Notes: a model not told the origin generated them from the letters alone. A DNA stretch of 11,586 nucleotides from an uncultured Clostridia bacterium (GCA_946563605.1 CAMNVW010000026.1:1-11586); one strand, 5' to 3'; shown: positions 1-7,986, counted from the first letter of the stretch. Numbers and translations: made by a program.

Positions 1-2652
1 TACTCCAAAATGTCCGACCAGGAACTGAAAGCGATGACGCCCAAATTGAAAGAAAGACTGAGCAAAGGCGAAACACTGGACGACATCCTGCCGGAAGCAT
101 TTGCGACCTGCCGTGAAGCTGCATGGCGTGTGCTCGGATTAAAACACTTTCCGGTACAGATCGTCGGCGGTATCGTACTGCATCAGGGACGTATCGCAGA
201 GATGAAAACCGGTGAAGGTAAAACGCTGGTTGCAACCCTGCCGGTTTATCTGAACGCACTGACCGGAAAAGGCGTACACGTTGTTACCGTCAACGATTAC
301 CTCGCAAAACGTGACTCGGAAGAGATGGGCAAGGTTTACCGCTGGCTTGGTCTGACGGTGGGTCTGGTTATCCACGACATCGAGCCGGAAGAACGCAAAG
401 AAGCTTATAACGCAGACATTACCTACGGAACCAACAACGAGTTCGGTTTCGACTATCTGCGCGACAATATGCAGATCTATAAAGAAAACCGCGTGCAGCG
501 CGAACACTACTTTGCGGTAGTGGACGAGGTCGACTCCATCTTGATCGATGAAGCAAGAACACCTCTGATCATTTCCGGCCGCGGAGACAAATCTACCGAC
601 CTCTACAAGATTGCAGACCGCTTTGCAAGAACCCTGAGAATGTACAAGGTCAAAGAGCTGGACGATAAAGAAGAGCACGACGATGTCATTGACGCCGATT
701 ATATCGTTGACGAAAAAGCAAAGACAGCTACCCTGACTAAAGAAGGCGTTAAGAAAGCAGAAGCTTACTTCGGTCTGGAAAACCTGATGGACATGGAAAA
801 CTCCACCATCCAGCACCACATTAACCAGGCAATCAAAGCGCACGGTACCATGCACCGCGACATCAACTATGTCGTTAAGGACAACGAGGTCATGATCGTC
901 GACGAGTTTACCGGACGTATCATGAACGGACGCCGTTACAGTGAAGGCCTGCATCAGGCAATCGAGGCAAAGGAAGGCGTAGAGGTAAAACGCGAGTCCA
1001 AGACACTGGCGACGATCACCTACCAGAACCTGTTCCGTATGTATGAAAAGCTCTCCGGTATGACCGGTACGGCAATGACCGAGGAACAGGAGTTCCGTGA
1101 AATCTACGGCATGTACGTTATCGAAATCCCAACCAACAAACCGGTCATCCTTAAGTATCTGTCGGACGTTGTTTATAAAACCGAAAACGGCAAGTTCAAC
1201 GCCGTTATGGAGCAGGTAAAGGAATGTCACGAAAAAGGTCAGCCGGTTCTGGTTGGTACCGTTTCGATTGAAACTTCCGAAAGACTCAGCGCACTGCTCA
1301 AACGCAACGGCATCAAGCATCAGGTATTGAACGCAAAATACCATGAAAAAGAAGCGGAAATCGTTGCACAGGCAGGTCAGTACGGCGCAGTTACCATCGC
1401 GACCAACATGGCAGGCCGTGGTACCGATATTATGCTCGGCGGTAACGCAGAGTTTTTGGCAAAAAACCAGATGCGCAAGGAAGGCTACTATGAAGAGCTG
1501 ATCGTCGAAGCGACCGGCTTCGGCGATACCGACGATGAGGAGATCATCAATGCGCGCAAACGCTTTACCGAGCTTTCCAAACAGTTTAAAGAACAGCTTC
1601 GTCCAGAGGCAGAGAAGGTTTGCGAGGCAGGGGGCTTATTTATCATCGGCACCGAGCGCCACGAATCCAGACGTATTGATAACCAGCTGCGCGGACGTTC
1701 TGGACGTCAGGGCGACCCGGGCTGCTCCAGATTCTACCTCTCCTTGGAGGACGATCTGATGAGACTGTTTGGCGGTGACCGTATCACCGGTATGATGGAT
1801 TCTTTGAAGATCGACGAAAATATGCCGATCGAAAACAAGATCCTGACCAGCACCATCGAGAATGCACAGAGCAAGATCGAGGGCAGAAACTTTGGTATTC
1901 GTAAAAACGTCCTGCAGTTTGACGACGTTATGAATAAACAGCGTGAAATCATCTATGGTCAGCGCAACAAGGTTCTGGACGGCGAAGACCTCAAGGAGTC
2001 CATCCTCTCCATGATGGATGAAACCGTTGATTCTGCAATGGCGATGTATCTGCCGGAGGGTGTGGAACCGGAACACTGGAATCTGGAAGGTTTCCGCAAT
2101 TACTTCATTGGCATCATCGCAGGTCCGCTGCTCGAAATTGAGGGCGAGGACGTTAAGAAGATCAACAAGAAGGAATTGAGCGACCAGATCAAAGAAAAGG
2201 TTCATGACCTGTATGCAAAGCGTGAACAGGAGCTGGGTGAGACCATTACCAGAGAACTGGAGCGCGTGGTTCTGCTCAAACAGGTTGATACCAAGTGGAT
2301 GGATCATATCGACGCGATGGACGAACTCAAGAGAGGTATTTCCCTGCGTTCCTATGGTCAGAGAGATCCTGTTGTTGAGTACCGTATCGAAGGCTTCGAT
2401 ATGTTCGACGAGATGATTGCAGGCATCCGCGAAGAAACGGTTAAGATCCTGCTGCTTGCTCCGTTCCGTAAACCAAATACGGCACAGGTGCAGGAGGCGC
2501 CAAAGCGTGAACAGGTTGCAAGACCAATTTCCACAAACTCCGACGGAACGGTAGCGCCGACTACCATCAAACGTCAGGGCAAGAAGGTCGGCAGAAATGA
2601 CCCATGTCCATGCGGAAGCGGCAAAAAGTATAAAAACTGCCACGGAAGATAA
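1..2652 (+). CDS. secA: Preprotein translocase ATPase SecA (5' end outside window)
   Basis: SecA is the cytoplasmic and membrane-peripheral ATPase that drives unfolded preproteins through SecYEG. The reading frame is open from base 1 (codons Y-S-K before the first Met at base 10), and that first Met lies in the conserved 'MSDQELKAMTPKLKERL' segment, so the true start and perhaps 30-40 residues lie upstream. Counting from the Met at base 10: Walker A GEGKT at 68-72, the NDYLAKRD region at about 95-102, DEVDS (DEAD-type Walker B) at 172-176, then a second helicase half with MAGRGTDIMLGG and QLRGRSGRQGDPG. The C-terminus carries the complete zinc/SecB-binding tail CPCGSGKKYKNCH (Cys866, Cys868, Cys877, His878). 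The visible 883 residues plus the missing N-terminus match a normal full-length SecA. No frameshift or missing motif is seen. Identification is certain; only the start is unknown. Confidence 0.98.
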   Translation, partial: YSKMSDQELKAMTPKLKERLSKGETLDDILPEAFATCREAAWRVLGLKHFPVQIVGGIVLHQGRIAEMKTGEGKTLVATLPVYLNALTGKGVHVVTVNDYLAKRDSEEMGKVYRWLGLTVGLVIHDIEPEERKEAYNADITYGTNNEFGFDYLRDNMQIYKENRVQREHYFAVVDEVDSILIDEARTPLIISGRGDKSTDLYKIADRFARTLRMYKVKELDDKEEHDDVIDADYIVDEKAKTATLTKEGVKKAEAYFGLENLMDMENSTIQHHINQAIKAHGTMHRDINYVVKDNEVMIVDEFTGRIMNGRRYSEGLHQAIEAKEGVEVKRESKTLATITYQNLFRMYEKLSGMTGTAMTEEQEFREIYGMYVIEIPTNKPVILKYLSDVVYKTENGKFNAVMEQVKECHEKGQPVLVGTVSIETSERLSALLKRNGIKHQVLNAKYHEKEAEIVAQAGQYGAVTIATNMAGRGTDIMLGGNAEFLAKNQMRKEGYYEELIVEATGFGDTDDEEIINARKRFTELSKQFKEQLRPEAEKVCEAGGLFIIGTERHESRRIDNQLRGRSGRQGDPGCSRFYLSLEDDLMRLFGGDRITGMMDSLKIDENMPIENKILTSTIENAQSKIEGRNFGIRKNVLQFDDVMNKQREIIYGQRNKVLDGEDLKESILSMMDETVDSAMAMYLPEGVEPEHWNLEGFRNYFIGIIAGPLLEIEGEDVKKINKKELSDQIKEKVHDLYAKREQELGETITRELERVVLLKQVDTKWMDHIDAMDELKRGISLRSYGQRDPVVEYRIEGFDMFDEMIAGIREETVKILLLAPFRKPNTAQVQEAPKREQVARPISTNSDGTVAPTTIKRQGKKVGRNDPCPCGSGKKYKNCHGR

Positions 2653-2695
2653 TTTTACAGAATGATCTTTGGCAGAAGATAAACAATTAAGCGTT

Positions 2696-2776
2696 ACCGG
2701 AAGTAGGGGGCGAGAGCGAAAAAGTTTTTCTGAAAAGAAAGGCGTGCCTTGTTGTCTGCTTCCGGTTATTTTTATT
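2696..2776 (+). terminator. Long imperfect hairpin after secA, candidate terminator
   Basis: ACCGGAAG (2696-2703) is perfectly complementary to CTTCCGGT (2759-2766). The stem can extend inward by about four more pairs, two of them wobble (2704-2707 with 2755-2758). A T-rich stretch follows (T run 2769-2773). The enclosed loop of about 47 nt holds smaller self-complementary pieces, such as GAAAAA/TTTTTC around 2718-2730 and AGGC/GCCT at 2740-2749. The position, 43 nt after the secA stop, suits a terminator, but the long loop and interrupted T run are atypical. It could instead be a structured element in a secA-fbp transcript. A weak promoter-like pair (TTGTTG at 2749, TTATTA at 2772) overlaps the 3' arm. 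Confidence 0.4.
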
Positions 2777-2796
2777 AGGTGAAAAAGGAGATACAA

Positions 2797-2809
2797 CTCA
2801 TTCAATGAG
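2797..2809. repeat. 13-bp palindrome just upstream of fbp
   Basis: CTCATT-C-AATGAG is a perfect 6-bp inverted repeat around one base, 24 nt before the fbp start codon. The position suits an operator or the 5' end of the fbp leader. A palindrome this short can arise by chance, and no regulator is identified. Confidence 0.25.
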
Positions 2810-2832
2810 AATAGAACAGCGGAGGTGTCAAG

Positions 2833-4731
2833 ATGAATATTACCGATGACCGTATCAAATTTTTGCGATTGCTGTCAGAAAAATACCCTACTTCCCAACA
2901 GGTATGTACGGAGATCATCAATTTGCAGGCAATTCTGAATCTGCCAAAAGGTACAGAGCATTTTATGAGTGACCTGCATGGAGAATATGAGGCGTTTAAA
3001 CATATCCTGAACAATTCTGCCGGCGTTATCCGAGAAAAGGTGGACTTGATTTTTGAACATATCCTCACCCCGAAGGAACGTTCAAATCTCTGCACACTGA
3101 TTTATTATCCAGAAGAAAAATTGGAAAAGGTGCGCGAAGAAGGACGCAACACAGAGGAATGGTATCGCTTTACCCTGCAAAGACTGATTGATCTGGCAAA
3201 GATGCTTTCCTCAAAATACACCCGTTCCAAGGTGAGAAAAGCGATGCCGCCGGAATACAGCTATATTCTGGATGAGCTGCTGCACGCACAGCCGGACGAG
3301 GACAACAATCAGCTGATGTATCACAACAAGATTATTGATACCTTGCTGAGCCTGCGTGCTGGTGACGGTTTCATTATTGCGCTGTCGAGTTTGATCAAAC
3401 GCCTTGCGGTGGATCATCTGCATATTGTCGGCGATATCTTTGACCGCGGCGAGCGTCCTGACACGATTTTGAATATGCTGATGAACCATCATTCGCTGGA
3501 TATTGAGTGGGGCAACCACGATATTTTGTGGATGGGCGCTGCCTGCGGCAACCAGGCGTGTATTGCCGCAGTGGTGCGAAACTGTTTGTCCTACAACAAT
3601 ATGTCGGTGCTGGAACAGGGCTACGGCATCAGCCTGCGTCCGCTGGTGCTGTTTGCGGAAAAGACCTATTCGGAGAAGGATCCTACGAAAGCTGCCAAGA
3701 AGGCAATTTCGATTATTCTCTTTAAGCTGGAAGGACAGATCATCCGACGCAATCCAGATTATCACATGGAGGACAGACTTCTGCTCGACAAGGTGGACTT
3801 TGATACCTCCACCATCGAAATCGACGGCAAGGTTTATCCGCTGACAGAACAGAACTGGCCGACCATCAACCGTATGGATCCGTATGCGCTTGACCCGACC
3901 GAACGCAGCATCATGGATGAGCTTGAACAGCTGTTCCGCGAGAGTGAACAGCTGCAAAAACATATTGCGTTTTTGTATCGCTGCGGCAGTCTCTACAAGA
4001 GCTTTAACGGCAATCTGCTTTTCCATGGATGTGTTCCGCTGGATGCGGACGGCAATCTGAAAGCGCTGCACTTTGACGGACGTATTTATCAGGGCAAGAG
4101 TTATATGGATTATGCGGATGCGATGGCACGCCGCGCATTCTTCGGCAATACACGTTCGCAGAAAAGCATTGATTTTATGTGGTACTTGTGGTGCAGCTAC
4201 AATTCTCCGTTGTCCGGCAGGGTGGTCAAGACCTTTGAACGAACACTGATCGAGGATAAATCCACATGGAAGGAACCGCAGAATCCATACTATGATTATC
4301 AGTCCTCCGAGTCGGTCTGCCGGATGCTGCTGCGTGAGTTCGGGCTTTATTCTGAAAACTCCCGTATCATTAACGGACATACACCGATTCATGTAAAGCA
4401 GGGTGAAAATCCGCTGAAGGCGAATGGACGCCTGATTGTTATTGACGGAGGCTTCTGCAAGGCATACCAGAAAACCACCGGTATTGCAGGCTATACGCTC
4501 ATCTACAATTCTCATGGTATGAGGCTGAAATCCCACCAACCGTTCTCAGGCATGGAAGCAGCGCTGGAGGACAATCAGGATATTGATTCGGAATCCCAGC
4601 AGGTGGCAACCTTCAGCCACAGAATGATGGTAGCGGATACCGACCCAGGCTTGAAGCTGAAAGAGCAGATTGCAGACCTTGAGGATCTGCTTGCCGCATA
4701 TCGCGAGGGCTTGCTGCCAACGAATGCTTAG
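2833..4731 (+). CDS. fbp: Fructose-1,6-bisphosphatase, class III
   Basis: This enzyme hydrolyses fructose 1,6-bisphosphate to fructose 6-phosphate and phosphate, the committed gluconeogenic step, in the cytoplasm. The 632-residue length fits the class III family of Bacillota (about 640-670). The calcineurin-like metallophosphatase motifs appear in order: SDLHGE at 46-51, GDIFDRGERPD at 200-210, WGNHD at 226-230, LFHGC at 396-400, INGHTP at 513-518 and IDGGF at 537-541. Together they supply the metal ligands and catalytic histidine. The start is set by GGAGGT (2821-2826) six nt before the ATG. The gene lies 180 nt downstream of secA in the same direction; readthrough from secA depends on whether the hairpin at 2696-2776 terminates. 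Family members studied in Bacillus are Mn-dependent and controlled by metabolites; nothing in this sequence tests that. Confidence 0.97.
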   Translation: MNITDDRIKFLRLLSEKYPTSQQVCTEIINLQAILNLPKGTEHFMSDLHGEYEAFKHILNNSAGVIREKVDLIFEHILTPKERSNLCTLIYYPEEKLEKVREEGRNTEEWYRFTLQRLIDLAKMLSSKYTRSKVRKAMPPEYSYILDELLHAQPDEDNNQLMYHNKIIDTLLSLRAGDGFIIALSSLIKRLAVDHLHIVGDIFDRGERPDTILNMLMNHHSLDIEWGNHDILWMGAACGNQACIAAVVRNCLSYNNMSVLEQGYGISLRPLVLFAEKTYSEKDPTKAAKKAISIILFKLEGQIIRRNPDYHMEDRLLLDKVDFDTSTIEIDGKVYPLTEQNWPTINRMDPYALDPTERSIMDELEQLFRESEQLQKHIAFLYRCGSLYKSFNGNLLFHGCVPLDADGNLKALHFDGRIYQGKSYMDYADAMARRAFFGNTRSQKSIDFMWYLWCSYNSPLSGRVVKTFERTLIEDKSTWKEPQNPYYDYQSSESVCRMLLREFGLYSENSRIINGHTPIHVKQGENPLKANGRLIVIDGGFCKAYQKTTGIAGYTLIYNSHGMRLKSHQPFSGMEAALEDNQDIDSESQQVATFSHRMMVADTDPGLKLKEQIADLEDLLAAYREGLLPTNA

Positions 4732-4833
4732 CGTGAAACAAGGGGGATTGTGACCAGCAAGAATAGGAACACTAAAACCCCTGACCATGAAAGAGCGCCT
4801 GAAAGTAAATTTTGACAGAAATGAATGTTCATA

Positions 4834-4876
4834 AAAAAGCAGCAGCAAATCTGTATCAGATTTGCTGCTGCTTTTT
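4834..4876 (+). terminator. Intrinsic terminator of fbp
   Basis: A perfect 20-bp inverted repeat: 4834-4853 pairs with 4857-4876 around a TAT loop. The G+C-rich core is GCAGCAGC/GCTGCTGC, flanked by A5 on the left and T5 on the right. It lies about 100 nt after the fbp stop. The symmetric A/T flanks would let it work on either strand, although no minus-strand gene ends here. Confidence 0.9.
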
Positions 4877-5123
4877 GCTGAAAAGAAATGTAGCAAGCCA
4901 TAACGATTGACAGCGGCAGAGCCTCACAGGAAATGAATCGGGGCAGAGCATACAGTTCTCCCGTTCCGCAATGCTTTGCGCTAATGATGTTCCAAAAACA
5001 GGCAACGAGGGTCTGTTGTGGATTTATTATAAAATAAAAAGGATATAAAACAGATTTTTGTACAGAAGTCGTTTTTTATAGAAATTCCGAATTGGTCAAA
5101 CTAAAAAGATTCAAAATATCTAT
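4877..5123. other. Gene-free stretch, no recognised element
   Basis: Between the fbp terminator and the next promoter I see no convincing ORF, RNA gene or mobile-element end. The right half (about 5020-5123) is strongly A+T-rich, as expected upstream of a promoter. The 10-mer GAGGGTCTGT occurs at 5007-5016 and again at 5156-5165, just after the promoter; it is the only internal repeat noticed. Confidence 0.5.
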
Positions 5124-5152
5124 TTTACATCAAACGGCGATTGTTTTATATT
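5124..5152 (+). promoter_or_regulatory. Sigma-A-type promoter for the redox-protein/transporter operon
   Basis: The -35 TTTACA (5124-5129) and -10 TATATT (5147-5152) are separated by exactly 17 bp. Predicted initiation near 5159 gives a leader of about 42 nt. The start of that leader can form a small hairpin (GGGTCT 5158-5163 with AGACCT 5170-5175, one G-U pair) before the Shine-Dalgarno AGGAGG at 5187-5192. Confidence 0.7.
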
Positions 5153-5200
5153 GAAGAGGGTCTGTGAAAAGACCTGAAACATGATGAGGAGGAAATCAAT

Positions 5201-5719
5201 ATGATGAATGTAAAAATCGGAGCAAAGGAAGTCAGTCTGAGAAAAGTACAAAAGGATGCAGAAAATTCTTACAGAGGCGGTTTCTTCTGCTGTGAAGCGG
5301 TTATGGATGCCATCAGAAATAATTTTGAGATAGACGTACCAAAGGAAGTCATCGGTATGGCGTCCGCAATGTCTATCGGTGCAGGTCGTTCTGGCTGTAT
5401 GTGCGGCGCACTCAACGGCGGTATCCTTGCCCTCGGCATGATCTTTGGCAGAACCGAGCCGTTAGGTCCAAAAGACCCGGATGTAAATAAATGTATGTCC
5501 TATTCCAACGAGCTGCACGCATGGTTTAAAGAAAACAATGGAAAAAATTCCGTTTGCTGCCGCGTCCTGACAAGAGAATTTGATATGGGCAAAGGCGAGC
5601 ACAAGGAGCAGTGCATCTATTATACCGGTTTGTGTGCATGGAAAGTGGCACAGATCGTTTGCCGCGAACTCGGCATCAAGAATACCGATACAGAAACAGA
5701 ACCGGCTGCACGCAGCTAG
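5201..5719 (+). CDS. C_GCAxxG_C_C family cysteine-rich protein
   Basis: This 172-residue soluble protein has ten cysteines (30, 31, 66, 68, 98, 119, 120, 138, 145, 154). The family hallmark is visible: a CCEAV segment at 30-34, a Gly-rich stretch leading to CMCGALNGGILALG at 66-79, then spaced cysteines (VCCR at 118-121, QC at 137-138, and C145 and C154 in a final helix). Proteins of this family are thought to be redox or metal/cofactor binding, but no reaction is established. There is no signal peptide or membrane segment. AGGAGG lies eight nt before the ATG at 5201; the next codon is also ATG but is spaced less well. The TDT transporter gene follows 14 nt downstream, so the two are very likely co-transcribed. 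Family assignment is by motif recall; the role is unknown. Confidence 0.85.
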   Translation: MMNVKIGAKEVSLRKVQKDAENSYRGGFFCCEAVMDAIRNNFEIDVPKEVIGMASAMSIGAGRSGCMCGALNGGILALGMIFGRTEPLGPKDPDVNKCMSYSNELHAWFKENNGKNSVCCRVLTREFDMGKGEHKEQCIYYTGLCAWKVAQIVCRELGIKNTDTETEPAARS

Positions 5720-5733
5720 GAAAGGGAAGAACC

Positions 5734-6657
5734 ATGAAAGACATCATTAAACGCGTTCCAATCCCATTGTGCGGCGTGATGCTTGGTCTGGCGGCGCTGG
5801 GCAATCTGCTGCAAAGCTATTCGGAAGGCGTTCGGTATCTCTGCGGAATTGCCGCAGCATTTTTGCTGGTATTGATCTTGCTGAAGCTGATTTTCTTCTT
5901 TGGCGCGGTCAAGGAGGATATGAAAAATCCAATCATGGCAAGCGTGTCGGGAACCTTTTCCATGGCGCTGATGCTGCTGAGCACCTATGTGAAGCCGTTT
6001 ATCGGCGCTGCCGCTTATGGTATCTGGCTGTTTGCGATTGCGCTGCATCTGCTGCTGATTGTTTATTTTACGGTTCAGTTTATCTTCAAATTGCAGATGC
6101 CGAAGGTGTTCGCAAGCTATTTCATTGTGTATGTCGGCATTGCAGTCGCGGCAATCACAGCGCCGGCTTACGAGAAAACAAACATCGGAAGCGCAGCTTT
6201 CTGGTTTGGATTTGTGAGCCTGATTGCACTGCTGGTTTTAGTCACTGTGCGCTATGGGAAGTATAAGGAAATCCCAGATCCAGCAAAACCGCTCATCTGC
6301 ATTTACGCCGCCCCGACAAGCCTTTGTATCGCAGGATATGTGCAGTCGGTCGCAGTAAAATCCTATGGATTTTTGATGGTGATGTTCGCAGTGGCTTGTG
6401 TGCTGTATGTGTTTGCACTGGTGAAGGCGGTTCAATATCTGAAGCTGCCGTTTTATCCAAGCTATGCGTCGTTTACATTCCCATTCGTCATCAGCGCCAT
6501 TGCTTCCAAGCAAACGATGGCTTGCCTTGCAAAGATGGAACGTCCGCTTCCGCTGCTGCAATATGTTGTGACGCTTGAAACCATCATCGCAGTGGTTTTG
6601 GTGCTGTATACGTTGATTCGATTTTTGCAGTTTATCTTTGCCCCCAAAAAAGCATAG
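5734..6657 (+). CDS. TDT-family (TehA/SLAC1-like) membrane transporter
   Basis: This 307-residue, very hydrophobic protein has about ten membrane segments, roughly at 8-27, 33-56, 65-86, 91-117, 127-145, 152-172, 187-206, 211-233, 244-262 and 274-302. That is the topology of the tellurite-resistance/dicarboxylate (TDT) family, which includes TehA and the SLAC1 anion channels. The N-terminus VPIPLCGVMLGLAALGN and the helix YPSYASFTFPFVISA (241-255) are typical. Phenylalanines 247, 249 and 251 lie in the ninth helix; a gating Phe sits in this part of HiTehA, but the exact equivalent is not assigned. The frame extends upstream to 5611 inside the previous gene, but the ATG at 5734 with AAGGGAAG just before it is preferred because the protein then begins with the family N-terminus. 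The substrate cannot be read from the sequence: tellurite, sulfite, C4-dicarboxylate or other anions are possible. Confidence 0.88.
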   Translation: MKDIIKRVPIPLCGVMLGLAALGNLLQSYSEGVRYLCGIAAAFLLVLILLKLIFFFGAVKEDMKNPIMASVSGTFSMALMLLSTYVKPFIGAAAYGIWLFAIALHLLLIVYFTVQFIFKLQMPKVFASYFIVYVGIAVAAITAPAYEKTNIGSAAFWFGFVSLIALLVLVTVRYGKYKEIPDPAKPLICIYAAPTSLCIAGYVQSVAVKSYGFLMVMFAVACVLYVFALVKAVQYLKLPFYPSYASFTFPFVISAIASKQTMACLAKMERPLPLLQYVVTLETIIAVVLVLYTLIRFLQFIFAPKKA

Positions 6658-6665
6658 ACGAAAAC

Positions 6666-6696
6666 AAAAAAAGGAGCCGGACGGCTCCTTTTTTTT
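6666..6696. terminator. Bidirectional terminator between the transporter and luxS
   Basis: A 13-bp stem, 6666-6678 with 6683-6695, has a GGAGCC/GGCTCC core and a GGAC tetraloop, flanked by seven A and eight T. It lies 8 nt after the transporter stop (plus strand) and 8 nt after the luxS stop (minus strand). The symmetric flanks serve both converging transcripts. Confidence 0.93.
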
Positions 6697-6704
6697 ATTT
6701 GCTT

Positions 6705-7166
6705 TTATAACTCATAAACCATTTTGTCCTCGGTCCAGCCGGTCAGCACTTCGGCAAGATTAGCAGCGTACTGCTTTGCCTTCGGCAGGCTGTGGTCAAG
6801 GTAGTTTCCGCACTCAATGCGGGTAGATCCAGGGATTTCTCCTTCAAAATTTTTGATAAATTCGCAGGTTTCCTGCACCAGCTCAATGGCGCACTGTTTG
6901 GAGACAGCGTCGCGCGTGATAAAATAAAATCCGGTGCGGCAGCCCATAGGACCGACATAGATGATATTGGCAGAATCCGCGGTGTTGCGGACATAGGTGG
7001 CGAACAGGTGCTCAAAGGTGTGGATGCCGTCATTTTCCAGATAGACCCCTGCGTTGGGAACGACCATGCGCACATCGTAGGTAACAGCGTCGCCATCGAC
7101 ACGGGAAAGATACATTCCGGGTTTGAGCTTATCGTGGTTCACACAAAAGCTTTCGATTCGTTTCAT
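6705..7166 (-). CDS. luxS: S-ribosylhomocysteine lyase LuxS
   Basis: LuxS splits S-ribosylhomocysteine into L-homocysteine and 4,5-dihydroxy-2,3-pentanedione, the precursor of autoinducer-2, in the cytoplasm. At 153 residues it has the usual length. The metal site is intact: HTFEH gives His49 and His53, and Cys119 lies in ECGNYLDHS. The catalytic cysteine is Cys76 in GPMGCRTGF. The N-terminus MKRIESFCVNHDKL is typical. The frame runs a further 14 codons upstream, but the start at 7166 is chosen because AAAGGAAG (7174-7181 on the minus strand) sits seven nt before it and the family begins here. It is the second gene of an operon with mtnN, 29 nt upstream, which supplies its substrate. Confidence 0.98.
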   Translation of the reverse strand: MKRIESFCVNHDKLKPGMYLSRVDGDAVTYDVRMVVPNAGVYLENDGIHTFEHLFATYVRNTADSANIIYVGPMGCRTGFYFITRDAVSKQCAIELVQETCEFIKNFEGEIPGSTRIECGNYLDHSLPKAKQYAANLAEVLTGWTEDKMVYEL

Positions 7167-7195
7167 ATGAAATCTTCCTTTCGTCAGCAGAACAT

Positions 7196-7885
7196 TTATT
7201 TTTGACAATGCGAGAGCATTTCCAGAACGATGTCCGAGGAGTGTTTTGCGGCAACTTCCTCAAAGTTGGTAGCGGAATCAGCGGCATTTTCGTCGGCGTT
7301 GTCGCTCATGGTGCGGATGACAACAAACGGAACGTCGTTGACGGTGCAGGTGTGACCGATAGCGGTGCCTTCCATCTCAACGCACATCGGATGATGCTCC
7401 TCAACAATGCGGTTTTTCACCTCGGAGGATTCAATGAACTGGTCGCCGGTGGCAATTTTGCCTACGAAACAACAGGAAGAGCCGTGGTCGATCTCCTGAA
7501 AGGCTTCTACTGCGGCTTCCACCAGCAGGCTGTTTGCGTGAACCGAGTCGATATACGGCGGATAATCGCGCAGGAATCTCATGTCGTAATCGTGGTAGCA
7601 CAGCTCGCGGGAGATCACAACATCCAAAACCTTCAGGTCGTGATGGACTGCGCCGGCGATACCGGTGTTGATTATGCGCTCTACACCGAAACGGTCGATC
7701 ATCATCTGGGTGGTGATGGCGGCGTTGACCTTGCCGATGCCGCAGGTGCAGACAACAGCCTCCTGACCGCAGAGGATACCCTCCCAAAAGATTTGTCTGC
7801 CGATTTTGATTTCGCAGATGTTCTCCATCTGCTGTTTTAATAATTCTACTTCAGACGGCATTGCGCCGATAATGCCCCATTTCAT
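7196..7885 (-). CDS. mtnN: 5'-methylthioadenosine/S-adenosylhomocysteine nucleosidase
   Basis: MtnN (MTAN, Pfs) removes adenine from S-adenosylhomocysteine and methylthioadenosine, giving S-ribosylhomocysteine and methylthioribose. At 229 residues it matches the family (E. coli 232). Visible active-site features are Glu12 in GAMPSEVELL, the NTGIAGAV loop at 73-80, VEMEGTAIGH at 169-178 with Glu172 (equivalent of E. coli Glu174), and RTMSDNAD at 191-198 with Asp195 (equivalent of Asp197, the acid for adenine). The longer frame starting at 8035 is rejected: it adds 50 non-family residues and would begin upstream of the promoter. The start at 7885 has AAAGGAAG seven nt away, the same ribosome-site layout as luxS. 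It leads the mtnN-luxS operon. Confidence 0.97.
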   Translation of the reverse strand: MKWGIIGAMPSEVELLKQQMENICEIKIGRQIFWEGILCGQEAVVCTCGIGKVNAAITTQMMIDRFGVERIINTGIAGAVHHDLKVLDVVISRELCYHDYDMRFLRDYPPYIDSVHANSLLVEAAVEAFQEIDHGSSCCFVGKIATGDQFIESSEVKNRIVEEHHPMCVEMEGTAIGHTCTVNDVPFVVIRTMSDNADENAADSATNFEEVAAKHSSDIVLEMLSHCQK

Positions 7886-7922
7886 GTGGTATCTTCCTTT
7901 CATAACAGATGTTTTTTCAGAT

Positions 7923-7950
7923 ATTATAGCATACCGGCGCAAAAATTCAA
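7923..7950 (-). promoter_or_regulatory. Promoter of the mtnN-luxS operon
   Basis: Read on the minus strand: -35 TTGAAT (7950-7945), a 16-bp spacer, and a consensus -10 TATAAT (7928-7923) preceded by TGC, an extended -10. Initiation is expected near 7916, leaving a leader of about 30 nt that ends in the AAAGGAAG ribosome site. No SAM-type riboswitch fits in so short a leader. Confidence 0.8.
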
Positions 7951-7986
7951 TCACGCAGCGGACAAAGCAAGGCAAAAAAAGGAGGA

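Noticed and set aside
139..1344. Long 401-codon minus-strand ORF inside secA
   Set aside because: It is the antisense shadow of secA, with no ribosome site or family resemblance. Other long ORFs opposite secA and fbp (1636-2805, 3211-4539) were rejected likewise.
2805..2849. 14-codon ORF overlapping the fbp start
   Set aside because: The GGAG at 2787-2790 is about 14 nt from the ATG, too far; the GGAGGT at 2821 clearly serves fbp.
4787..4834. 15-codon ORF between fbp and its terminator
   Set aside because: It has no ribosome site and runs into the terminator stem; probably chance.
5016..5049. Second promoter upstream of the redox-protein operon (TTGTGG with TATAAA)
   Set aside because: The spacing is about 22 bp and no better pair was found; the promoter at 5124-5152 explains the operon.
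5611..5733. Extended N-terminus of the TDT transporter
   Set aside because: It overlaps the C_GCAxxG_C_C gene in another frame, has no ribosome site, and the 41 added residues are not transporter-like.
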